Of a stretch of 35,109 bases of DNA, positions 7,892 to 14,872 are shown piece by piece (the stretch's first letter is position 1; each line of letters begins with the position of its first letter). The DNA is from Desulfobacteraceae bacterium (GTDB lineage: Bacteria > Desulfobacterota > Desulfobacteria > Desulfobacterales > JAABTS01). The notes beneath the pieces are model-generated. The model was not told the origin of the DNA and made no database searches. It worked only from the letters and a program-made list of their open reading frames with translations. The DNA is taken from assembly GCA_011389735.1 (NCBI GenBank), contig JAABTS010000053.1:1-35109 (forward strand), given 5' to 3'. The translations under genes were made by a program, and so were the position numbers.

Positions 7892-9574
7892 TTGAAATCG
7901 ATTATGATCAAACCGGTATGGATTTGTTCGCTGTTTTTTCTGATTTCCGTATCCGGCGGATACGCCGGGGAGCTGAAAAAGATTCTAATCCTTCCTTTTT
8001 CCATTCATTCGGAAAAGGATATGTCCTATTTACGAAACGGTATTACGGACATGCTTCGAACCCGCCTCACGATCGAAGGCAAAGCGGCGCCCATGCATCC
8101 GGACGAAGCGCCGGCGCCGTTGAACATTCCGGCCGGCTCGATTTCCGAGACCCTGGCCGCCGCCTTGGGCTCACAGGCCCGGGCGGATTATGTGGTGTTC
8201 GGAAGTCTCACGGTCTTTGGCGAAAGCCTCAGTACGGACGCCAAATTGCTGGACCCATCCAGCAAAAAATCCCTCGTTGTCTTCAATCGATCAGGCACTC
8301 AAACAGGAGACGTGATCAGGCATATAAATTTATTCGCGCAACGGATCAAAGCCAATGTGTTTGACAAAACACTACCGCCGGTTGCCGGGGCCGGAGGGCG
8401 CAAATTAGAACCTGAAAAAGATCCTGATGAGCTGAAACGCTCCGGCCCGGAAAAGCAATCCGCAGACGACGTATCCTCAGCCGTTCCGGCGAATGGGCCA
8501 ACAGCTCCGCTTTCTGAAAATGCGTCCGTAATCACGGACGGTGTCTGGCGCGGCGAACCGGTAAAAGGAAAAATCGTCGGAGTAGCGGCCGCCGACACCA
8601 ACGGGGACGGACGGACGGAAATCGCCGTCATAGATGGAAGCCGCCTGGTGATATACCGGTTCGAATCCGGATCCTTGAATGAAATCGAAACGATCAAACA
8701 GCCTGCGCGCCATTCAATAATTGGCCTGGACGCCGGGGATATCAACGGAAACGGCCGATCCGAAATATACATTACCAAAGTTTCCGAAAGTAACGGCCGG
8801 GTTCTTTCATCCGTGATCGAATGGAACGGAAAGTCCTATGAAGCTATATGCGATAAACTTCCCTGGTATTTCAGAATCATTCGCACCGGAAACGGCGGGG
8901 ATATGCTGGCCGGTCAAAAAAAAGCGATGAACAAACCGTTTCTGGAAGGCGTACACCGCCTTGAATGGAAAAACGGAGAACCGGTCTCCGCGGAACAATT
9001 AAATCTGCCCGGCCGGATCAATATTTTCGATTTCACTATCGGGGACGTCCTTAATTCCGGAAAGAATTATACCGTGGCGTATTTGAGCGATGATCGTCTT
9101 TCCATTTTGGATCCGGCCGGCGAAACGATGTGGCGAAGCGAAGAGTCTTACGGCGGGAACAACGTGTATATCGAATTTCCGGCTGAAGCCTCCGCCGCAT
9201 CCGGCGGCGAGCCGGAAATGGATCGTATTTACGTTCAACAGCGTATACTGTTGCAGGATCTTGACGGCGACGGAGCTGTGGAGCTTCTGGCCTGCCGCAA
9301 CGACGACACGATCAATCGGGCCCTGTCCCGTTTGAGGATTTTCGACCACGGGCGCCTTGAATGCATTTCCTGGGACGACCAAAACAGACCGTCCATTGAA
9401 TGGAAAACCCGCGATTTCGAAGGTTATATCAGCGATTTCGACGCAGCCGATATCGATCAGGACGGAAGGACGGAAATCGTTTTTTCCCTGGTCGGCAAGA
9501 AAAAATCCCTTTTCGGTAGCAAGATGAGCAGTATCGGAATTTTTAAAACCGGAACACTCAAGATCGGAGAATGA
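7892..9574 (+). CDS. Exported FG-GAP/VCBS-repeat protein with TolB-like N-terminal domain
   Basis: No specific function is known. The N terminus has a signal peptide (IKPVWICSLFFLISVSGGYAG). A region from about 28 to 135 follows (KKILILPFSIHSEKDMSYL and FGSLTVFGESLSTDAKL), resembling the TolB-like/GNA1162-like domain of envelope proteins. A low-complexity linker (about 165-215) comes next. Then come at least four Asp-rich FG-GAP-type calcium loops: DTNGDGRTEIAV near 235, DINGNGRSEIY near 282, DLDGDGAVELL near 455 and DIDQDGRTEIVF near 519, which suggest a beta-propeller. I take TTG at 7892, nine bases after AGGGAGA; ATG at 7904 is the alternative, and a GTG further up has no ribosome site. 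It heads an operon with the FAD oxidase and xseAB. Confidence 0.75.
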   Translation: MKSIMIKPVWICSLFFLISVSGGYAGELKKILILPFSIHSEKDMSYLRNGITDMLRTRLTIEGKAAPMHPDEAPAPLNIPAGSISETLAAALGSQARADYVVFGSLTVFGESLSTDAKLLDPSSKKSLVVFNRSGTQTGDVIRHINLFAQRIKANVFDKTLPPVAGAGGRKLEPEKDPDELKRSGPEKQSADDVSSAVPANGPTAPLSENASVITDGVWRGEPVKGKIVGVAAADTNGDGRTEIAVIDGSRLVIYRFESGSLNEIETIKQPARHSIIGLDAGDINGNGRSEIYITKVSESNGRVLSSVIEWNGKSYEAICDKLPWYFRIIRTGNGGDMLAGQKKAMNKPFLEGVHRLEWKNGEPVSAEQLNLPGRINIFDFTIGDVLNSGKNYTVAYLSDDRLSILDPAGETMWRSEESYGGNNVYIEFPAEASAASGGEPEMDRIYVQQRILLQDLDGDGAVELLACRNDDTINRALSRLRIFDHGRLECISWDDQNRPSIEWKTRDFEGYISDFDAADIDQDGRTEIVFSLVGKKKSLFGSKMSSIGIFKTGTLKIGE

Positions 9575-9577
9575 CAT

Positions 9578-11149
9578 ATGCGTAGATGGAACGGATGGGG
9601 AGATGATTCCGTAACTATGGAAATCCCCCTGTCGGCGATCGATCTGATTCGAAACGAGATCGGAGAAGGCGTTTTATTCAAGGACGCTGCGCTGGATACG
9701 CATCTTGAACGAATCGTGTCGCCGCGCATTTCAAGACATCCGGTCATATCGGTCAACGCCAGGGACCGGCTCGATTATTCCCATGGATCAGGGTTGGCCG
9801 AATGGACGGCTCTCCAAACCGGCGATCTGGAAGCCTATGCGGACGGAGTCGCTTTTCCGGGAACAATCGACGAACTAGAAGAGGTCATCGAATTCGCGGA
9901 GGCCAACAAGATCGTAGTCGTCCCCGCAGGCGGCGGAACCGGGATTTCTCCCCGGATTCCGCGGGCGGCGTCGGACCGGCCGGTGTTAAGCCTTTCCATG
10001 AAACGGCTCAACCGCATACTGAATATCGACCCGCAATCCCGGACGGCCTGCGCCGAGGCCGGAATTTCCGGGCCAGACCTGGAAGCCGCCCTGAACGTCA
10101 AAGGATTTACATCAGGCTTTTTTCCCACCTCATTTGAATATTCCATGCTCGGCGGATGGGTGATGACCTGCGCCTCCGGTCTGATGTCGGCCCGCTACGG
10201 GCATATGGGGGATCTGTTCAGAGGCGGCGAGCTTATTACCCCCAGAGGCGTTTTGAAATCGCCCCCCTTTCCGGGTAGACGGCCCGGCCCCGATATGCGC
10301 CGGCTTATCACCGGTTCGGAAGGACGCACAGGCGTGTTGACCAAAGCCTGGATTCGGATTTTCCCGCTCCCTGAAAAAGACGCGGTTTATGGATTTTTAT
10401 CGCCCACCTGGGAAAAGGCGGTGGAAACGGCCAGAACTCTTGTTGAAACCGATATCCCGTTTACTTTCGTCAGGATTTCCGACACCAAAGCAACCAGATT
10501 GAACCTGGCCCTCGCAGGCAAAGGGAACGATATCGCCTCGGCCCTGGGCGCTGTTTCGAAAAAACGAATTTCATCGGACGCGGCGTGCGTCTGCATGGTC
10601 GGTCTCGCCGGAAGCGCCGCGGCCGTCGATATGGGACGCCGGAATCTCTTTTCCTGTTTCGGAAAGGCGGAATGTTTGTTGATCGGAAAAACCGGCGGCC
10701 GCGCCTGGCTCAAAAATCGATTCCGCGACCCTTATCTTCGGGACGCCCTCTGGAACTTCGGATATATTACGGATCATATAAAAATCAGTCTGCCCGGCCG
10801 TCTTGCGGCGTCCGCGCCGTTTCAGATGAAAAAAGCGGTTTCCGAAGCACTGGAAACGGAAAACGAAAACGTGTTTTCCTACGCCCACATGTCCTTTAAT
10901 TCTTACGGCGATGCGGAACTGGATCTCCATATCGTTTTTCGGCGCCGGGGGACTTATGGGGAAATGATGTCCCGCTGTCAATCGGTTCGAACCGCTGTTC
11001 AAAGGGCCGGAAACGAAATAGGGCTGGAATTCTGCGCTGTCGGCGGCGGCGAACCGGAAATGGAGCCTTTACAAAAAGGCGTATTCAAAAGCATGTTTAA
11101 CCGCCTGGATCCGGACGAAATCCTGAATCCGGGGAAAGTAGTCTTTTAA
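9578..11149 (+). CDS. FAD-linked oxidase, alkyl-DHAP-synthase-like
   Basis: A flavoprotein of the FAD_binding_4 (PCMH/VAO) class, closest in pattern to alkyldihydroxyacetonephosphate synthase. Seen: MRRWNGWGD at the start, the FAD pyrophosphate loop VVVPAGGGTGISP (about 110-124), GFFPTSFEYSMLGGWVMT (about 180-200), GPDMRRLITGSEGRTGVLT (about 242-262), and NPGKVVF at the C terminus. AGPS proper carries a C-terminal SHHHG cluster needed for ether-bond formation. Here the equivalent stretch reads AVGGGEPEMEPLQKG and the histidines are absent, so the reaction may differ (for example a 2-hydroxyacid or glycerol-derivative oxidase). Good ribosome site GGAGA; three bases after the upstream stop, five before xseA. 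Confidence 0.8.
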   Translation: MRRWNGWGDDSVTMEIPLSAIDLIRNEIGEGVLFKDAALDTHLERIVSPRISRHPVISVNARDRLDYSHGSGLAEWTALQTGDLEAYADGVAFPGTIDELEEVIEFAEANKIVVVPAGGGTGISPRIPRAASDRPVLSLSMKRLNRILNIDPQSRTACAEAGISGPDLEAALNVKGFTSGFFPTSFEYSMLGGWVMTCASGLMSARYGHMGDLFRGGELITPRGVLKSPPFPGRRPGPDMRRLITGSEGRTGVLTKAWIRIFPLPEKDAVYGFLSPTWEKAVETARTLVETDIPFTFVRISDTKATRLNLALAGKGNDIASALGAVSKKRISSDAACVCMVGLAGSAAAVDMGRRNLFSCFGKAECLLIGKTGGRAWLKNRFRDPYLRDALWNFGYITDHIKISLPGRLAASAPFQMKKAVSEALETENENVFSYAHMSFNSYGDAELDLHIVFRRRGTYGEMMSRCQSVRTAVQRAGNEIGLEFCAVGGGEPEMEPLQKGVFKSMFNRLDPDEILNPGKVVF

Positions 11150-11153
11150 GATC

Positions 11154-12479
11154 ATGAACCATTCATTGCTCACGGTTTCCGAACTGACAAAACGGATCAA
11201 GCACCTTCTTGAAGACACATACCCGGCGGTTTGGGTGACCGGGGAAATTTCCAATTTTAAAATTCCGGTGTCCGGCCATTACTATTTTTCATTAAAGGAC
11301 GCCCACGCGCAGATCAGCGGCGTGATGTTCAGGAACCGGAACCGGTATTTGAAATTCACGCCCGAGGACGGCATGACCATTATCGGAATGGGACGGGTAG
11401 GCGTGTATGAACCTCGAGGGACTTACCAGATCATTTTTGAAACCCTGGAACCCAGAGGCGTCGGGGCGCTCCAGATCGCGTTCGAACAATTGAAGGCCAA
11501 ACTGGCGGACGAAGGATTGTTCGATGCGATCCATAAAAAAACGATTCCCTTGCTCCCGGGAAAGATCGGCGTCATTACCTCCCGCACCGGCGCGGTCGTA
11601 CATGACATAATGGATGTTGCGGAAAGGCGTTTTCCGGGGACTCGAATAACCGTGATTCCCGTCAAAGTTCAAGGCGACGGCGCCGTTGAAGAAATTGCGG
11701 CGGGGATTGCATTGATGGATCAACGAGACGATATCGATGTGGCCATAATAGCAAGGGGAGGCGGTTCTCTTGAAGATCTCCAGGCCTTTAATTCCGAAGC
11801 CGTGGCCAGGGCGATTTTCGCCGCGAAAACCCCGATTATATCAGCCGTAGGACATGAAACGGACGTCACGATCGCAGATTTTACCGCCGATCTTAGAGCC
11901 CCTACGCCTTCGGCCGCCGCTGAAATCGCCGTTCCTAAAAAATCGGATCTTCAAAGAACGGTCCAAATCCATCAACTGGCGATCCGGGATAAATTCAAGG
12001 CCTGTATCGAGCGGTTGCGGAACCGGGTGTTCGAAAGATCGGTAAAACTGGTCGATCCTCGAAAGCGCGTCCAGGATTTGAGGCTCAGGATCGATGACCT
12101 GACGTTTACGCTCCAGCGCAACACGCCCGCACTTATCGCTCGAAAACGGGAACGTCTCGCCTGGGCGACCCGGAGCCTTCACTCAACCTCGCCCATGCAT
12201 CGAACCCGATTGCTGAAAGCCCGGATTAGCGGCGATCAAGGAGCCTTGATATCTTCAATGAAAAGCATCTTGAATCATCAACGATCCCGCCTGAATGAAC
12301 TGGCGATGAAACATCAGGGATTCGATCCCCGGGCGATTTTGAAACGCGGCTACAGCATAACCAGAACCGTGCCCGATTCCCGGATCGTCCGGAACCCGGA
12401 GGAAGTCGAAATCGAACAAAAACTGTCCGTCACGGTGGAAAAAGGAACTATTGTCTGCCGTGTGGAGGAAAAAGGATAA
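11154..12479 (+). CDS. xseA: Exodeoxyribonuclease VII large subunit
   Basis: The catalytic subunit of exonuclease VII, which degrades single-stranded DNA from both ends to short oligonucleotides. At 441 residues it has the normal length. It has an N-terminal OB fold (LTVSELTKRIKHLLEDTYP to about 100). The catalytic part shows GVITSRTGAVVHDIMDV (about 140), IIARGGGSLEDLQAFNSE (about 195-212) and SAVGHETDVTIADF (about 225-238, with the family's catalytic Asp-containing HETD). A long coiled coil follows, then the C-terminal GYSITR segment. It begins four bases after the flavoprotein stop and is followed at once by xseB. Confidence 0.97.
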   Translation: MNHSLLTVSELTKRIKHLLEDTYPAVWVTGEISNFKIPVSGHYYFSLKDAHAQISGVMFRNRNRYLKFTPEDGMTIIGMGRVGVYEPRGTYQIIFETLEPRGVGALQIAFEQLKAKLADEGLFDAIHKKTIPLLPGKIGVITSRTGAVVHDIMDVAERRFPGTRITVIPVKVQGDGAVEEIAAGIALMDQRDDIDVAIIARGGGSLEDLQAFNSEAVARAIFAAKTPIISAVGHETDVTIADFTADLRAPTPSAAAEIAVPKKSDLQRTVQIHQLAIRDKFKACIERLRNRVFERSVKLVDPRKRVQDLRLRIDDLTFTLQRNTPALIARKRERLAWATRSLHSTSPMHRTRLLKARISGDQGALISSMKSILNHQRSRLNELAMKHQGFDPRAILKRGYSITRTVPDSRIVRNPEEVEIEQKLSVTVEKGTIVCRVEEKG

Positions 12480-12483
12480 GCAT

Positions 12484-12717
12484 ATGGCGAAACCAAAAAC
12501 CAAGGAACGATTTGAAGACGCATTGAAACGGCTGGAAGAGATCGTCAAGGACATGGACTCCGACAACCTGCCTCTTGAAGACGCAATCGCAAAATTCGAA
12601 GAAGGAATCAAACTGTCGAAATTATGTTCGGACAGGCTTGACGAAGCCGAAAAGAAAATCATGGTTTTGATGAAGGATTCGGCCGGCGAAGTCAAAGAAT
12701 CGCCGTTTGAGGAATAG
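12484..12717 (+). CDS. xseB: Exodeoxyribonuclease VII small subunit
   Basis: A 77-residue helical subunit that binds the coiled coil of XseA. The signatures FEDALKRLEEIVKDMDSDNL and PLEDAIAKFEEGIKL are diagnostic. I take ATG at 12484, preceded by AAGGA six bases upstream and four bases after the xseA stop, instead of the longer in-frame TTG start inside xseA. Confidence 0.95.
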   Translation: MAKPKTKERFEDALKRLEEIVKDMDSDNLPLEDAIAKFEEGIKLSKLCSDRLDEAEKKIMVLMKDSAGEVKESPFEE

Positions 12718-12730
12718 CTTTTATGGGGCT

Positions 12731-14245
12731 TTATCCTGTTTTCATGAAATAAGGATTGGAACAGGAACCAGAGTGGATTTTATCGCTTTTCAAAATTCGA
12801 ATTTCACAAAAGGGCTGTCCGGAAATCAACCTGTTCCCGTGGCCGCCCTTCCCGACCCTATTTCCTGGAAGGGCTTTTCGCCTTAGAATATCGTAATACA
12901 TCTTTATTCTCCGGATATACCGGACCGGCTCTTCACCTCTCGCATATCCGTATTTTGTATGCTTGTAATAAGCTCGACGGCTCAGCAGCGGGAGCGTTTT
13001 GTTGATCGATTTCCATCGTTTCGGGTCCATGCCTTTTTGCCGTGCGATTTTTTGAGCGTCGCGAACATGACCGTATCCGATATTGTAGCCGGCCAATGCA
13101 AAAAACATCCGGTCACGGGGGTTTGGAATTGAATCGAACCGTTTATACAGCATATTTAAATATTTAACGCCGCCGCGTATGGATTGTTCAGGGTCCAGCC
13201 GATTTGTAACGCCCATTTCCCTGGCGGTGGGCCGGGTGAGCTGCATTAAACCGCGGACTCCGGTATAACTTTTCGCCCGCGGATCAAAATGAGATTCCTG
13301 ATATATCACGGCTGCAATAAGGCGCCAATCAAAAGCGTGCTTCGCCGATTCCCGTTTGATAATATCGATATAATCGGGCAGCCGTGTTTGAACACGTTGG
13401 TGGAATTTTTTCAAATCCACGTAATCAAAAATTTCGACTTGGGCGTAATACCGTTCGTATATTTTGCTGAACACTCCGTTTTCTTTGCTCTGTTCAATGA
13501 ATCGATTGATTTTTTGAAGAAATTCAGTGTCTCCTTTTCGCACGGCCCAGGCCAGGGATTGTTTTTCTCTAATCGGAAACGCGATTCGAATATCCGGATA
13601 ATACCGCCTGTTTAAAAGAGCTATATTGGAATCGCTGATCGTAATGTCGATTTTTTTCTCCGCCACCCATCGAATCAAATTTTCGGTCGGCAAATCGGGA
13701 TGAACCGAAATTTGGATATTCATTCCATAGTCCCGGTTCAATTCGAGCAGGCGTTCATGGTATGAGGTATGTTCACGAACATGCGCCGTGCGGCCGTTTA
13801 GATCCTCCAAAGTGTCGATATCCCTGTTATGCTTGTGTATGACGGCTTGTTGCTGAATCGACAAATACGGTTCCGAAAAATCCACAATCCGTTCTCTTTT
13901 CGACGTCACGGTCACCCCGGCGGCTATCATGTCCCCCTCCCCCCGGTTTAAGGCGTCGAATAAATTGCTCCACCCCGGCGTTATGATTTTTAAACGACTC
14001 CCAAGATAATCCGCGAACGCTTTCGCCAGATCGAATTCAAATCCCATCGGCTTCTCCTTATAAATGTAATAGGCGTTTGCGTTGTTATCCGTGATAACGG
14101 TCAGTATTTTGGAAGATTCAACCGTTTTGAGCGTATCCGGCGTTTTCCATTGATATACGACGGCTATTGCGATCATACAGATCAATAAAACCACCCCGGC
14201 AAGGGGAAACAGGATTTTTAAAGGTAATTGTTTTTTGGGCTCCAT
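12731..14245 (-). CDS. mltF: Membrane-bound lytic murein transglycosylase MltF
   Basis: Cleaves the MurNAc-GlcNAc bond of peptidoglycan to 1,6-anhydro products at the cell envelope. Order: N-terminal membrane helix (about 9-30), an ABC-substrate-binding (SBP_bac_3) regulatory domain (about 45-265, with TVITDNNANAYYIYKEKPMG), then an SLT domain (about 295-445) with catalytic Glu317 in YQESHFDP, RGLMQLTRPTA and AGYNIGYGHV. Its 504 residues are near the E. coli length. I take ATG at 14245, just before the membrane helix; the longer in-frame start lies inside a palindromic repeat. The last 40 residues or so (KGGHGNRLISGQ onward) look unlike the family and may be an acquired extension. It converges on xseB. 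Confidence 0.93.
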   Translation of the reverse strand: MEPKKQLPLKILFPLAGVVLLICMIAIAVVYQWKTPDTLKTVESSKILTVITDNNANAYYIYKEKPMGFEFDLAKAFADYLGSRLKIITPGWSNLFDALNRGEGDMIAAGVTVTSKRERIVDFSEPYLSIQQQAVIHKHNRDIDTLEDLNGRTAHVREHTSYHERLLELNRDYGMNIQISVHPDLPTENLIRWVAEKKIDITISDSNIALLNRRYYPDIRIAFPIREKQSLAWAVRKGDTEFLQKINRFIEQSKENGVFSKIYERYYAQVEIFDYVDLKKFHQRVQTRLPDYIDIIKRESAKHAFDWRLIAAVIYQESHFDPRAKSYTGVRGLMQLTRPTAREMGVTNRLDPEQSIRGGVKYLNMLYKRFDSIPNPRDRMFFALAGYNIGYGHVRDAQKIARQKGMDPKRWKSINKTLPLLSRRAYYKHTKYGYARGEEPVRYIRRIKMYYDILRRKALPGNRVGKGGHGNRLISGQPFCEIRILKSDKIHSGSCSNPYFMKTG

Positions 14246-14256
14246 TTTTACGCCGG

Positions 14257-14434
14257 CCTGTTGCAAGGGAAGCCACAGAAAATAAACTACCCATCTTGCT
14301 TGCCTTTTGGCCCGTATTCCGTATTGCGTCAAGAGGTGAATATTTCAATATGCACGCTCTTGGCACAACACGGAATACGAACCAAAATTCAGCGCAATAT
14401 TGGGTAGTTTATTTCCAATAACTTCCCTTACAGG
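14257..14434. repeat. Long imperfect palindrome upstream of mltF
   Basis: The arms run CCTGTTGCAAGGGAAG on the left against CTTCCCTTACAGG on the right, then AAATAAACTACCCA against TGGGTAGTTTATTT, then an inner CGTATTCCGT against ACGGAATACG. It begins 12 bases upstream of the mltF start codon, so it forms the 5' leader or promoter region of that gene. Its right end abuts a P1 repeat. In the 627 bases between mltF and the cyclase I see only repeats. Confidence 0.8.
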
Positions 14435-14531
14435 ATTTCAGAAATCAAATTCCACAAGAAGGCGGGCCTGAAATAACATTGTTCGTATATCCAGGGCCGG
14501 CAAGGAATTGAATTTTAATTTCTGGAAAATT
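14435..14531. repeat. P1 palindromic intergenic repeat, copy 1
   Basis: Left arm ATTTCAGAAATCAAATTCCAC and right arm GGAATTGAATTTTAATTTCTG frame a GGCGGGCCTG ... CAGGGCCGGC inner pair. Other copies are at 17151, 24591, 27203 and 30851, with a half copy at 7448. Confidence 0.7.
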
Positions 14532-14565
14532 ATATGTTTAATAATCGGGATTTGATGGATAAATT

Positions 14566-14706
14566 GGCATCCTTCATTTCTTGTTTACAGTTTCATCAAA
14601 ATCAAAATCGGGATCGGGATCGGGATCGAAATAATTCGATACCGATGCCGATTTCGATACCGATTTGGGAAGTGTAAACTATTTATCAGCATTTATGAAA
14701 GATGCC
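14566..14706. mobile_element. P3 MITE-like element, copy 1, with 8-bp target duplication
   Basis: A 141-bp non-coding element. Terminal inverted repeats are GGCATCCTTCAT and ATGAAAGATGCC, with an inner GTTTACA/TGTAAAC pair. The core has tandem GATCGG units that pair with a facing CGATACCGATGCCGA stretch. It is flanked by perfect 8-bp direct repeats GATAAATT at 14558-14565 and 14707-14714. A second copy is at 17502-17636. Confidence 0.88.
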
Positions 14707-14752
14707 GATAAATTTAGGGTTTTTAATTTTCAGTGCGTTGATCATCTATTTA

Positions 14753-14872
14753 GCGCCTGAACGAAAAGTTTCAAAATACGGTTCTGAGCGGGTTTGTAAC
14801 CCGGGTGTTCCCTCTCGTGGCCAACGGGGATTGCAAATCCCCATGGAGCGTGAGGCGGTTTTCGTTCAGCCA
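14753..14872. mobile_element. P2-core element inserted at the cyclase stop codon, 7-bp target duplication
   Basis: Perfect 11-bp arms CTGAACGAAAA (14757-14767) and TTTTCGTTCAG (14859-14869) enclose the P2 core GAGCGGGTTTGTAACCCG ... CGGGGATTGCAAATCCCC. CTATTTA occurs at 14746-14752 and 14873-14879, just outside, and reads as a 7-bp target duplication. The right copy includes the cyclase stop codon (TAG on the minus strand, 14873-14875). Confidence 0.65.

Noticed and set aside
14118-14332. Longer mltF start upstream of 14245
   Set aside because: The extra codons come from the palindromic repeat, and the membrane helix follows directly after the ATG at 14245.
14610-14632. Tandem GATCGG units as a CRISPR-like or VNTR array
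   Set aside because: There are only three or four 6-bp units inside a palindromic element, with no spacers.
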